Source: Chionis minor (taxonomy: Eukaryota; Chordata; Aves; Charadriiformes; Chionididae). Taken from it: a DNA stretch of 64,000 nucleotides. The position numbers and the translations under genes are program-made. The stretch's first letter is position 1. Each line of letters begins with the position of its first letter. Where the stretch lies: the NCBI GenBank assembly GCA_013398295.1, contig VZSF01003595.1, positions 186,001 to 250,000 on the forward strand, given 5' to 3'. This document shows positions 1-14,000 of the stretch, in pieces. The notes below the pieces were generated by a model. The model was not told the DNA's origin. It saw only the letters and a program-made list of their open reading frames with translations, and did not search any database.

Positions 1-3000
1 ATGGTGTCTCCCCAAGCTCCCACAGGTGCAGTGACTCTATAAGACCTACCTTGATTGTGATGAAAATCTCATGCTGGGGCACTGCAGAGTTCTAGTGTTA
101 CCCTTCAACTTCTCTATTCTCCTTAAAAGAAGGTGTCAAGTTTCTGGAAATTACTTTCTTCCTCTGTCTCCCAAAACAGAATCCCAGCAGCATCACAGGA
201 GTCTGCAAAGAGGCTGAAGAAAGCAGATCTCAACATGGAAACTGGCAAAAAAAGAGTGTCATTCTGCACTTCTCTGCTCTCAGTGAGCTGAATCCTCTCA
301 AAGCATCCAATGACCTATGGCCATTGTGGATGGAGAGGAGTCCCTCTTCACTTAGCCCCAGCTAAGCCCATCTCTCTGCTGGGGCAGTGGAGGTTCTCCT
401 CATTCCCAGACATAGGCCAGATACATCCTTTAGGGCTACAAGAGTAAGTGGTTCCAGTTCCTGATGTTCAGCTCTGCCAGTAACACACAGTAACCATTGC
501 CTGAATTCTCCCTGACAAACACCAGACACAGTCATAACCTGAAATTCCTATTCTCATATTGTTGACCAAAAATCAAACCCCACCCCTATTTATAAACAGA
601 GCAGGAGAACTTGTATGTACAAATGTGGCAGAAACTGGGTCTTGATCAGCAATGAGCATGTTTGCAAATGGTCTGCAGGGTGAAAATGGGTGACCAAAAG
701 TAATCTGAAGGAGGAGTTAGTTTCTGAACACTAGCTTGACTAGTAGGAGAGCAGCAGATTTTGAAGTAATTGCTCCCTTCTTGAAAAGCACTTACAGCAG
801 CAGAAAGTGTTAATACCTGGTCACCAGCCACCCTCCATTATTTAAGCTGCTAGCAGGTAAAAGAACTGCCAACGTGCATGGAAAAAGACATCCATCTATT
901 TCCCATCTGTCATGTTTTCTCAAATCCATTCCACATAAGTCTAGAATACACACAAGACAAAGTATATACCATTGGCCTCAATTCCTCTTCAAAAATATAC
1001 AACATGACCAAAGACAAACCACAATCCCACAAATAAGCATACATTTCAGGACAGATGCACTATACAACTATACTTTCCTTTACTGCTAAAAAGAAATAGT
1101 TTCATCAGTTTTGTACTCCTGTGTTTAGTGATTGCTAACTGGGTTTCACTCCAAGATTCTCATCACCTTTAATGGCTGCTGACCCTAAAGCAAAACAACC
1201 AAGAGTGGATTGGATCCAAACTTACTGGACTGTTGACCAGTAGCATCCAGTCTACAGACTATGACGTCTGTAGATTTTAGCCCTCTAAGTGCCACTTGGT
1301 CATGCAGATTGGAGACAGCAGTGGAATCTGACATCTCTCTTCAATGACCACTGTCTCCCTCCAACCACTGCTAACCCAGGCCTTGGGTAGTAGAGGGGGG
1401 ATGTCTTTCTTCCTCAGCAATTGAACCTAATAGCTTAAGATGATGAGTTGCCAGCTTTAAATTCTGTGAGTTACTAGGTACAGGTAGAGACTTTAACAAA
1501 ACATGCCATCAGGAAAGTGCTTGTTCATTGGCAGAGAAAATATTTAGGTGAAAATCAGCATATTGAAATGTAGGTGGAAAACAAATTACCTTCATTTTGA
1601 TCAGCTGCAAACAGAAATGATCCATTTTGGTTTGAAGTAACTAACTCAACAGTTAAAAAACAAAGTGAAAACAAAAATTTAAATGGAAATGAGTCGAGGC
1701 TTTTACTTGAACCAAGATGCCTCTTAAATGTCTTGGCATGAACAATGAATTTCCCAAATCACTTTACACTGTTTATTTCTAAATAGCGGATGTCTGGTTT
1801 GCTCAAAGTGTGTGTGTAAAGTATTTGCCTCGCTTGTCTGCCCCAGCGTCACAATCATAGCACAGACTACAAGAACTCCTGGTACAGGGAGAAAACACAG
1901 CAGACAAACAAAGGGCAGGATAGAGTGGAGATAATGTTTGGAACTGCTTTTCCAGTAATATAGACTAGGGTTCTTCTCCATAGTAATCTTTCAGAGTCTA
2001 AGCCACTTGCTATGGTGGTGTCACCTGGCACAGAGTGGCAGAATCAGCATGAAGCATACGAGTGAAGGCTCAGGTTTGCTCCTTGGGGAAGCCAGTGGTT
2101 TTGCATACATCCAGCTGGGTTTCTTCAGAAACTGTTCCTGTATTTCTGGGGAGAGACTTTATAATTCAGAATAAAAGCTTACTTTCTGTGTGTAGGCCCT
2201 GTGGGACAAGACACTGACTTCTCACAAAGGGTTTGCCCAGCGCTCTCCCTAGCAGGGCAAGGCTTGTAATAGCTAACACTATAATCATGTGTGGCGTCAT
2301 GAGGTGTGTTATTCCATCTTGGTCCTTCCAGCACCCTCACTGAAGAATCTATGCTAATTACTGGTAATCAGTTCCAGACTGCATTTTCAAATATCTAATC
2401 TTCAGCTTGTTAGCAAAACCACTGCACCTAGGCTCAGCTATGGAAAGATGCTGGTCATTTGCCATCAAAAAGGCAAGAATTGGCTGGGCAGGGAACACCA
2501 AGCCTCTGTCTCCTTGTACATTTAAGGGAAAAGCAGTGTTCTTGCTGTTGGGCTGCTGCCAGAGCTATTTCTATCAAGTGAACCTACCGTGGACAGCAGA
2601 CCTGTGCAGTCAAGAATTTAACAAGCCAAAATGTCTCCCATGATATTTGGGCTACTAAAGACACACAGCCCAGCACAGCCGGTTTCCTCCAGCAGCTAAG
2701 CTGTCAGCCATGGATGCCCCTTGCTGTCTGTGCTTACATGCTGGGAGCACAAAGGGCCAGGCATGCTCTTGGACTTAACAAACCACAGAAAGACCAAGCC
2801 AGCATGACAGCAGACCCAAACAAGAATGTAATTAGAGGTGGATTATAAATCTCTGGCTAGGTACCTGGAAATACTTGCATTGTGAGAGAAAGCAACAGCC
2901 TTGCTGATGGCATTTGGGCTTAATTTAAGTCACGATTACAGACAGGGTGCTCTGAGCTGGCAAGGGTCAGATGGCAAATCAAAAACAGGCTCCTATTTGT

Positions 3001-6000
3001 CTTGACTCCTGCTGCTAGCCTCACCTTTCCAGCCCCACAGCCCAGACAGAAGCAAGCACTGTTCTCCCCTGGCCAGGTGGTGAGCAGCAAGTGCGGTGCA
3101 ATTCATGCTTACTCTGCTTGCACTATGTCTGTCCATGGAACAGGAAAAAAGACAACATAGTTGGGTTCTTTTACTCCAAAAAGCATATTTAAATCAAGAA
3201 AGCAGAGGAGATCTCCAAACCCAGCAAGGGGAACGTGCAGGTCAGTTGCTGTGTGTGTAGTTGAAGGCAAAGGCCCTGCATACCCTTATGTTCAGAGAAC
3301 CCGGAGACAGACTTTTGAAAAATCTCAGTGCAGCTCTGCACCTCCAGCTCCCAGCCCAGAATGTTTCTTGTCAGACAGGGTAACATACCAGAGCACGGCA
3401 GATCCAAGATACTTACTGGCTCTCAGGCACATGCCAGTGAGTAGGAACTAGTAGTGGAGCACTGTGAATTAAGAAACCCTCTTCTAGTCCCAGAACAACA
3501 CCATGCCAGTTTGTATCTACAGCCAACAAGGGGCAGGCATGTGTGTCTGAGCAGTCTCGCAGCCTTGACAGAGAGGAAGGAGCCATGACTCACCCAAAGA
3601 TGGAGAGCACATACCTAGCACAGCAGGTGAGAGACTCCAGACCTCTTCATCCCACCACCAGATCCCGCCGTCTCTCCTAAAGCATTTCAGGACTGTTCTT
3701 CATCCTTGCTTGTGTAGGATCGAGAAGCCACCATCTGACCAATCCAGGAGGCAATCCTGTGAACACTGTGGAAGGGACATTAACAGGAACATTTAATAAA
3801 TGAACTGACTTGTCAAAGGGCTGGATAGTGTTTGAAGTGTTAATGGCTGAAGGCTACTGTATGATTTAAAAGCTAGCTGCTGTGGACACTGGCTGGCTTT
3901 GTTTGAGGCCGTTTGCATTTGAGGCCCGTCAGCTCTCATTCACCTCCAGAGAGGCATATTTAGCTGTCACTTGAACTGAACCCTGACTGACACTTCATGC
4001 TGATTTTCTCAAGAGTTTGGTGGCTGGTCAGTAAGTCCTGGCAGGGAAGTAACACAAAAGTAGCTGCAAAGGTTGGGATCTAAAAATCCCTCTGAGTCCC
4101 TGCAAAACATTCCTCTGATATCAGTAGGCTTTGGATGGAGGCCATCACAAACAAGACACATGCTACAGTACATCACAGTTATTTCTATCCAGGAGAGCAA
4201 AATAGGTTTCTGAGGGAAAACAAGCAGCTGGAGAAGGAATTGAGGGTCCAGTCCCCTGGGTTTTAGCCCTAGAATAGCTTGTGCCTCAGTGAGTGCTTTC
4301 CTGGGGAACCCTGCCCACTTCTTTGGCAGAAGGATCCTTAAAACAATTAATTTTACAAGTGAAGCTTCGCATAGACTTGTCCCAGCCCCTTTCCCTGGTA
4401 TCAGATTACTGAGTAGCAGAGTGAAGCACTGCTACTGTGACCAAATATGCATGGTCATGCCTACTAGTCAGAGCTGCTCTGTCCCTGGCAGTCCAGACTT
4501 TGCTGCAGAGCCCCACAGAGGCCATTTGACGCCTGTGAGTTCACAGTTCCTTACATAAATCACTGGTGCCAGAGTCTATATGCACTCACCAGCAGACAGG
4601 TGGTATTGTCTGAATAATACAAAGACTTTTCTTGCTTGCTTTTTGAGAAGCAAAAGATGACCTTTGGAGCACTAAAGCACCAGGGAGAAAATAAGAGGAA
4701 CAATACACAATACATCATGGGGTGAGCCTCTATGCGTGTGGTCATCCATTTGTTGTTTATTCCTTCCCAAATTCAAACAAGCCCTGTTATCTTGCAGCCC
4801 TGTTATCAGCTGCCCACACAAACAAGTGCGTCTGTCCCTACCTCAAAGTATCCCTTCTTTCCATGTGGCTGTGCACTTCACTAGAGCCATGTTGGCCAAG
4901 GAAGGTCAATGGTCCCTGCTTTGCTATTCAAAGTTAACTCCTGACCTCTTGGGCACTTTTGGGGCTCTGCCAATATGCCTGGAGATTTTTAGGTGCATAG
5001 GGCAATGGGGTTCCAGTTTCCCGTACCGGTTTGCAGATATCCTACCACCTCTAGCATTTTACTCCTTAACACCACACTATTCTGACTAGCGCTGTAAACT
5101 GCAACAAACAGCACGTCAGAAAGCAGGCAACCCAGGTTTTCCTCCAGCAAAGTAAGGAAAAGATAAGTTAATCAACTCTGCCCTTTGAAGCTCAGGATAA
5201 CTTCTGAAGAATAGGCAGCTCAAAACACAAAAAACTTTGATCAGAGCCCACACTTGCAACCCTTGAGAGACAGAAGACTATTACTACAACTACAGCTGTC
5301 CTGGGGCAGAGCGAGTCAAGCCCAGCCATCTCAAAGCTCTTCCCCTGCCAGAGTGCAGTGTCAGGTGCTTTAGGAAGGCCTTGCTAGAGGGATCCATGTG
5401 TCCTTTCAGCAATTAACGGTTGGGGATCAAAGCTCTTTGTGTACGCAGGCTGTAGGAGAGGATTTGTTTCTTCGTGCTATTCCCCATGGCTCTATACTCA
5501 GCCAACTTGAAAAAGATGCTTCCTAAACCCAGTTACATCAGCACTCATGTGCCACAGCCAATTATTTCTCTGTCAAGTGGTGCCTCATTATGTGCAGTCA
5601 CTTAGTGAACAAGCCCTCCTGCTTGGCAAGGTAGGAGGCGTACCTTGCCTCAGTGCTTTCTACGCCCAAGCAATGTGGGGTTGCTGGGAGGGGTCACAGA
5701 CAAGAGATTACACTGGAGTCACAAGGGGATAGTGCAACTCGTCAGGCAGGAGCCCAGCACACAAGCTTGTAATCCACCAAACACGGTCAACAGTGAGACC
5801 AACAGCACGTGTGACCATACTCTTCAGCGTACCCTGGCTTTAAAAGAAACCTGGTTTAATCTGTTTAATTGGCCATGACAATGCTGAGGCCACTTTCCAG
5901 TGGGCTATGCCGGATTAGATTAAAAATACCTCTCTTTTCTGACATTTACTGCTGTCTTGGAAGATGTGGCAGAACAACTCCATAGGAAGGACTTCACCCA

Positions 6001-9000
6001 GGCAGTCTAACTTACACCTGCAGTTAGTTAACTTGAGGCTAACCTGCAACAGCTTCCCCACTTAGATCAGACTGAGTTAGGGAGCAAACACATAGGTCAT
6101 GCTGGTCAGGCCAGTAGGTGGGAGATAGCTGGGAATCTCTGCATTTCATTTAGCATGGATGGTGACAGCCTGACTATAGCCTTGGATCTTCTTATAGAGA
6201 GAAGTCTAGAGAGTTTGTGAAAAATAGACTCACGACAGTAAATACCCAATGGTGTTTGGAAAGATGACGCACTTGGGAGAATGACCCACTGATTAGTTAT
6301 GAAGAGAATACCACCATACACTCTTCCTGTCTGCAGCCACTCAGACCCTGTGGCAGCAGGCGTGTTTTCAGTAAATGCAGCTTAAAGTATAATTTTAAGT
6401 TACTTAAAAGCTGACAAGCCTCAGTTTTTATCTGCCAGCAATTTTTTAATAAAAAATTCAGGATAATCCTAACTTTTATTCGGCTAATAATTATCACTCT
6501 TCAGATCACGTACAAGCAATTACATTGGTTTTGGGTATTGAAGTCCCAGGTGCTTTGTTGTGGGCATGTAAAGACATCAGCTAGGTTTCTGAGACAATCT
6601 TTGTGCTGTGATGACTTGCAAACCCACTCTAAAATATACAGAAAAGGTATTACTTTAGCCAATCTAGAAATGGACTAAAAGTACACAAGTAATCCAGTTA
6701 CAGAAAGGAAACAGGGCAGATACCAAGCCTGTTAGGGGAACAGGAGGAAAATGGAGATAAATGCAACTTAGGTGCTTTAAAAAAAAAATCAATAAATACA
6801 ATCCTCGTTTTACTGTTTTCCCCTCCCAACCTGCTAAAATATGCAATTAGCTCATTTAAAAATCAAGCACTGCTGACTTACAGGCAAATTGCTCCTTGTT
6901 TGCTTCACTTCTGAAGGTTGAAGTTAATGGAAAAATTACTAAGAAGTTTCTAGCTTGGTGTGTCTTCCAAAGTTACTTGAATTTCAGCAAAACCAAAATG
7001 TTTTCTGAGAAGTTTTTAATCCCCTCCAGCTCCTGTCAGCTCTCCACACTTCCCAAACAGATCTGTGAAAAAGGATATTCGTGGTAAAATTGCTATTTGG
7101 ATAAAGAACATTTAGTTAAGGAACAGAACGAGACACTGAATAAAAAGTTCAGACTAACTCTAGTTGAAACACTGGCTAGATATATTTTCACAAATTGCTT
7201 TTCTTCATCTACTTTCTTAGTATTTTTCTGCATTTTTTTAATGGAAAAAGATATTCCGATAAAAAGGACTTGGAGGGTCCCAGTTTGAACCATACAAAGG
7301 TTTTATAGCTCCTGGGCGCTTAGCAGATTTGGGCTCTGTTTGTTTTAAATATGCACTACATTTATTCCAAATAAACTCCATAAATCAATCTGTGTAATAG
7401 AAACCAGAAAAGTTTATGCAAAACAAATATAGAAAGTCATAAATACTGTGTTTAAGATGTCATTTTTGTGGCTGATATATTTCTATGGTATGTTTTTACT
7501 GTTCGTGGGATAAATTTTTCAGAAACATTAAAATCTTTCCTCCCCTTCATTCTGTATAGGTTTATCCCAAAGAAATAATGAGGCTAGCTCTATAAACCAG
7601 CATTTATTAAATCCAAATGGGCACTTCATCTTACAGTAGCTTTCAATATAATCTATTTGATCTTTCAAAGTAGTTGGAAAATGATTTCAAGAGGAACTTT
7701 CACAGAACAAATTAACTTGAAAGAAGAGAACATTTTATACCCCAAAGAGGGAGGAAAGCAATTTCCTCAGTTTTTCTCTTTCTGGATTCCCCTTAGCCTG
7801 ACTGCAGATATATATATTTGAAGAGGTGCTCTCTATGGCTGCTATTGCATGATCTTAGCAGTGATGGCAGAAGCTCATGGAGAGCAGGGTCACAGACTCA
7901 CGGGCCCATAAGGTTACAACCACGACAAGTTCATCTTTGGCAAAACTCCAGATTGCAGAGGAGATGGGAAGGAGCAGGCTCATGGAAACTAAAAATGGTT
8001 TGTTCAAGCTGCAATTAAAAATCTACCTCTTAAAAGATACCCTTCTGTATTTTTGGAGGGACCTTATTTCCTGCCTGCTACAGCTTTTTAGACTTGCTTG
8101 TTAAATAAATAAAAATAGCACTGTGGCCATAACCTGGTCCGCAGATCCAGGCACCCGCCAATTTTAAGAATCCAAAGGTTAAGGCATTAAAGGGACACAG
8201 TGAGAGGTTGAAGCCCCAGGGCAGATGGGGTGTCAGTTGTTGGGGTGTTCCACCAAGTACTAAATCAATCAGTTGGGGAACATAATGTTCCCATTCTCTC
8301 TCCAACAGCCTACTGTTTCTCTTTGGATTAATTCAACTCTTGCATGCATTAAACAAACCTTTCTGAACAAGTTTCTCAAATAACCAGCAGGACATTAGGA
8401 ATCTCCATCCAGTCTGAAAGCTCTGTTTGAATTGCCTTCAACAGTTCAACTTATAAATGCTGATTTTCTGTCTCCATGCATATGAAGGCTGCAGGAACCA
8501 AGCAGAGAATGGAGTTGAGAAGCACTAGGCATTTGGGGACATGGGGGTGAGACAGAGCCAAAAGAAGAAAAGACAGACGTTTTCTCTGTTTGAACACCAG
8601 GGGATCTGGGAGCAGCCTAGCTGAAGCATTTCATCCTAGTCCTGGATTGCGCCATCCGCTACAGCACACCAAACTGAAGGTTTCCATCTCCAATACCTGC
8701 TGTTCTACATTCCCTTGAAGGTTAACAAGTTTACCTAAGGAGTGCTGGCTTCACCCTCCCAAGATACGTAAACTCTCAGGAGGAAAAAAGATTTTGAAAG
8801 GCTTTAGAAAATGAGAATCTCCTTAATGTGTTCTTTCAGAGAGCAGATATTTTTGTTTCATCCTTTTGCTGAAGTTATGAATGGTACATGCTTAAAGCTT
8901 TCCTGGAAGTTGGTTTCTTCTGTTGGGCTGAATTACTGTTAAAGGCGTACAGTGCTGGGAGTTATACTGTAAGATCTAAACCAGTATCCACCAGGTTTTG

Positions 9001-9047
9001 TTCCATAGTGGTACAGTGTAGTAGAGAAGGGCTGAGGAACACTTTGT
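1..9047. other. Intergenic stretch, no gene recognised
   Basis: I see no credible gene here. Open frames are 60-117 codons, have no recognisable domain, overlap on both strands and are not flanked by convincing splice sites in a consistent frame. Composition is ordinary to AT-rich. The part around 7300-7560 is AT-rich with few CpGs and no obvious repeat, so it could be conserved non-coding DNA, but a single genome cannot show that. Small details include a 9-bp inverted repeat at 1251-1274 and an 11-bp direct repeat (gccctgttatc) near 4785-4811. Confidence 0.55.
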
Positions 9048-9135
9048 CCTTATTTTAGAGGTGAAGAACCTGAGGCACAATGTGAGGACACGTGTGATTT
9101 GGAGAACATCAGAAAATAGCCAGTGGCAGGTTCCA
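9048..9135 (-). repeat. MIR/CORE-SINE-like relic, antisense
   Basis: The run from tattttagaggtgaagaacc through tgaggcacaatgtgaggaca to cagtggcagg follows the antisense order of the MIR/CORE-SINE core. That order is a lowered-copy 'gaaactgaggcaca' block, then a 'cacac' block, then 'agtggcag'. It is heavily diverged and has no target-site duplication that I can see. The assignment comes from memory of the family pattern and needs a RepeatMasker run. Confidence 0.45.
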
Positions 9136-10859
9136 AAAGCTTCATTTGGGTATCCAAGCAATAAAGACCTATCCCACTTTACTAACGATAGGGGTACCTT
9201 TGAGATCTCTGCCCTTTCAGTGCTGAATGAGGCTGTCCTGCCAGCAAGCCTTTCTCTGCTCCTGAAGTAAGCTTTGTACCCCGCTTGGCAAAACAGAAAC
9301 CCTTCTGGCAGATGCACATGCTGAAGACATCGCCAGCACCCAGGCACAAAGGTAGGATCTGCCAAGAGCACAAACTTTATCACCTCTCACTGAACACCTA
9401 TGTCCTCCAGCACCCAAAAACCTACCCAGAGCCAGCAACAACCAAACTCCAGACCGGAGCTACTCACTGGCTTAGGGCTGTGAGAAACCTCGGTTCACCT
9501 CTAACCACCTTGCTCAGCACAAGCAATCTTTGTCCAGGCTAAGAGCCATGGCTTGGCACTTCCCTCTGGGCCATCTACAAAGCTTTCCTGTACTCCCTCC
9601 GACATTCCAAGAGGGACAAAATCATCTGCTGCGCCATGTTTAACGCAGGCAGGTGGTTTTACCACATACTGCTCACTGGATGCTGTGTTCCACCCCAGAG
9701 GTGGCTGGATTTCACTTGTTTAAAATGGGAATGGATACTAGGGAAGGAAGCAATCCTTTTATGATATGTTTCCTGAAGGGGTGTCGTAAAGCCTAACTCA
9801 CATTTGAGAGTCTCTTGTTATCCTCTCACAATTGAAAAATAATTCCCCCCTTATTTGGAGATCTTTGACTAGCCTTTCCTAGGGGAAGCAGGAGGGGGCT
9901 GCAAAACTAACAAGGGTATGAGAAGACCTATTCCAGGAGAAGGGAACCACTGAACAGGCTACAGGCCACATTATTAAGTTACAAAACTAGATGGCTGGAG
10001 CAGGCACAGCTCTTCAGGACATCAGACATCCCTGCCCCAGTCAGGGAGCTGCGGTCATGCTAGAACAGGTGCTCTGGGCATTTTCAAAAGGAGCTGCTCA
10101 GCGACATGCTCCCAAGGCTTTTGCTACAGCCAACTACAGAGAAAGGCTGTTGACAAGGAAGAGGACTATAATAAATGGGTAACTCCCGTGACAAGGCAGA
10201 AAACTATTTATAGCAACCTTGAACTCCACTGCTGGCTAAACCTACTGTGTTACTCTGCAGATGAAACGAAACAAAACAAGACATCCTTCCTCTTCAGGTG
10301 GCTAGAAAAATCAAGCAGAGCAGAAAGCATCCACAGGGAGCCTGACACTCCTGTATGTTGACCCAGGAAAGAGACAGTACAGCATCAAACCCAGCAGAGC
10401 TTGGGGAAAGTCTCTCCTAAGAGCATCTCTAAACATTTGCCCTTTCCCATTCCAACGAGGAAAAACAAGAGAAAGAAAAGGCATTTGGAGAGTCTTAGAT
10501 GGATCAGAAGTCCCTCAAAACATCTGTATGTGGGCCAAGGTTTTGCAGAAAAGGCTGATGATGTTTTGGGATGGGAATGCAGAGGTAGGGGTATATGTAA
10601 TACACCGGAGATATGGGCCAGGGTAACCGGCCAGCAGGCTGGGTGTAGATGTGGAGCAGGTCTGCTGTGCTGTTCAGCGAGTTGCCATGGAAGCAGGATT
10701 GCCATGTTACAGAGCACAGGCAAGACGTGTAGGAGCAGGGTCTCCCTCGTGTAGCCTTTGGCAAGCTGCTGGAGGGAGGAAGCATGCTCCTGCAGACCCG
10801 GAGGAGCTGTCGGGGGACAGAGTGCTCCTCCCAGTTCTGGCAGAGACGTTGCAGAGGCT
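9136..10859. other. Intergenic stretch, nothing recognised
   Basis: No gene, RNA or clear repeat is visible. The longest antisense frame (10385-10888, 167 codons) is leucine- and proline-rich, has no recognisable domain, and coincides with a 117-codon frame on the other strand. I treat both as chance. Confidence 0.5.
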
Positions 10860-11007
10860 CTAGCCAAGTCACGTTTTAACAGCCCCATGCCTCAGTTTCC
10901 CCAGCTGTAAACTATTATAGGGATGTTTTGTGGCTGAATACAGCCCCATACCCACAAAGTGAGCAGAGTTCTTTGGACAGATGATCCTGAGGAGTATAAA
11001 GCATTTA
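10860..11007 (+). repeat. MIR/CORE-SINE-like relic, sense
   Basis: Here 'tagccaagtcac' is followed about 20 bases later by 'atgcctcagtttccccagct' and 'gtaaactattatagggatg'. This is the characteristic right half of an MIR-type SINE in sense orientation. A 'gagtataaagcatttact' block near 11000 resembles the part near the family's 3' end. It is old and diverged, and the boundaries are approximate. Confidence 0.55.
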
Positions 11008-14000
11008 CTTGAGATTTTTTTCCTGTGCTCCTCTCTGATCTTTGATGCTGTCACCTAAATAATTTACAATGTGAAGAAGGAAAGAAAAGACCAGAAGCAA
11101 TCACACCAAAGAATCCAGCCTCCTCTAGGCATGGCCCAGGAGCTTTGGGGAAGGAAGGAATGTGCTCCCACCCCACTCCCTCATCAGACCTTCTACATGA
11201 TGACATGCAAGTGCTTGTTGATCAGTTTATGGATCTGGGGACTGACAGGCTTTGAAGTCGGAGCTTGGCATCCCCAGTTATATGCTAGGACTTGAAAGGA
11301 TCAAAGCTGACAGCGTTTCTTGAGGCCTCATGAACGAGCTGGGTTGGTAATGGGAGCTCAGAATTCAGGATTGGCTCCTAATCTCCCCAACAGCATCATA
11401 AGCATGAGCACACATTCTGCGGGCAATCTGGTGGCCTTTCCTTGTCTGCGTAACATGCTGTGAGCTGCAGACGGAGGGCACGCTACATCACCGTGACACG
11501 TTGTTACTTATCTCTGTTTTCTACCATGAAGGATATACTCTGCAAGCAATTCTAGCACAGGATTTCCTATGTGAAATCCAGACCTTCAACAAAGAGGCAC
11601 TAATGACAACAAAAATGTTAGTTCAGCTTTTAGAACCCAGCTGGAGCTTGCAGATGTGGCAGACAGGCATAAATACTCCCTGCATTTTTTCACTGGCGTG
11701 ACTCTCTTAGGTTTAGGGACTGCACTCTCTTCTGTTTACAGGGCTGCATCCTGGACAAGGGCTGTTTGGTGTCCTAGTCCTTAATAAGTGAGCAGATTTG
11801 GGCAGAAGAAGAGGAGAAAGAAGAAGATACAGAGCAGCCCTTGAGTTTGCAACTGCCTCTCGACAGGCTGAGAGTGACTGTCTTTCATGCGAGGCATCTG
11901 GGACACAGATCCGAGCCCGTTCCAGAGTCTGATGCAGCTGGAAGGGGCAGAGGGCAGAATCCGCATGAGAAGTTTTACAACCTGTAGCCTGAGCATCCAT
12001 CTACCAGCCTACACGATGTGTGTCTACTGGGCAGGTATAAATCAAACTCCTGAATATGAGTTTTCTTTGATTAACATGTCCAACAACTTCCTTGCATTCC
12101 TTGCAATGCTCTTTGAAATTTGAACAAGCAAAGTTCTGTCCCAGAACCCCCATTAACTGCTGTACAAGCAAATTGCCTCGTGGAGAGAGGAGCAGCAGGA
12201 ATGTAGGCTGGTCAAACAGCCTTTTGATAGACCAGACTTCCTCAGCTCAGAAATGTTGTCTGAGTCTGAGTTCCAACTACGAGCCCAGACGGCTCCAGTC
12301 TGCCTTCATCCTGAGGTCCTTTTTGGGAGGACTGCTCAATGTGACAGCAGACCAGACCGCAGCCCTTCACTGACTGAGTGGATGCCCTTCAAAATCCAGC
12401 CCTGCACTTTATGCAGTTTTGTTTATGCATTTAATACATATAGAGCCCCAAAGATCATACCATCATCTACTACCAGGAAGATACCTGCATGTCAAGAGCC
12501 TAATTCTGCACCATGACAGTCTGTGTTGCTTTCACGACTAAAACAGTCATGTGGTTTTTATGGATTAGTGCATGTTAACCAACAGCCGTGAATTCCCAGA
12601 CTCCCCAGCCACTAATACAGCCTGTAAATGACCCAGGTGGTATTCACTCAGTTGCAAGGGATCACTGAGACATTACTAAGAATGCCTTTGCAGTTCACAG
12701 TGCACCTCATGAGTATAGCTTATCAGTATCTGTCTTAACTAGGAAGCAGTTATAGGCTGTAAAATTCACATCACATATCCTGTTACTGAGATATTGTTCT
12801 TGGCCCAGAGGTTCAGTTCAAAGACACCCAAATCTCACGCTTGAAATTCAAGACCACCTCTCTGTTTTCCCTCCACCCCACGGTGAGGGGATCAACTTCA
12901 CCCTTTGCGGTGACTGACTTTTTTTTGACTGGAAAACCGTTAAAGACTGACATGCTGTTCACAGACATGTCACAGCTCTGAACACAGTCCGGTCTTGCTG
13001 CAAAGAGGCCCAATACAAGTCCAAAGTAGTCTGCTTGAGAAAACTGACTGTAGTAAGTCAGACGATATTAAACCCATGAATACTATATTAGTCCAAGTAA
13101 AAAGGTCTTCTGAGAGCACACAAAGGTCACATTTAGCATGAAAGCAGAGCACATACCAGAAGCAGAACCTGTTCAGTCAGTTTTAGGGCTTAATACTTGG
13201 ACATAGCAAATGCAAGAATGACCTAGCCATTTGAGAGGGCCCTCAGTTTGACCCTGATATTACGAGAGCTGTGGCTAAGTCTCCATCAGGCTGTTATTAC
13301 CCCATCATGCAGTGTATCCAAAGGAAAACTCAGATGCCTTCACAATTCTCCAGCTTCAGCCAAGTCCCCAATAGCAGTCAGACTAGGAACTTTTGTTCCC
13401 ACTGCATTTGCCTCCTTTCCTCTCCATCTCACTCCTTGTCTCTCTTCTCCCTCTTTACACTAAGTTTTCTTTTACTTAGTTTACTTTACTTACTTTAACT
13501 TCTAAGTAGTTTTTAACTACTCTGGTTTTACCATCCCAAAGTTTGCATTTGCTTGGCCTTAAGCTTTCAAGGAAGCACAGTCAAATTCCAGCAGCATCAT
13601 CCCAGCCTTTCTTGATAGCTTCTTTTCTCTAAAACACCATTGTCTTGAAAGCCATCTAAAGAACCCTTCAAAAGCTCACTACAACTAGAATGGCATTAGT
13701 GCTTACATAAGAACCTTAACCTTCCCTATTTCCCATTTTAGCTGCTTGTGTACCTGTCCTGCTTCGTCAAGTTAAAAAAAAAAAAGACAGAATCTCTCAG
13801 TGGGAGTCCCTTCAGGAGCACAGACACACACTCACTGCTGAGCTTGTTGTAGTTGCCCCCCCGGACGCCTCAGGCCCATAGGAACTGCAAGAAATCCCCC
13901 CATGGGATAATGCAGTGGGAGCTAGACCCACGCCAGCTCTCACCCAGCAAGTCTGCTGGTTTTTGAAATGGCAGCAGGGTTTTCGCACTGCATGCCCTCA

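Noticed and set aside
10385..10888. 167-codon minus-strand frame
   Set aside because: Composition is Leu/Pro/His-rich without a domain, and open frames overlap on the other strand. It also overlaps an MIR-like relic at its start.
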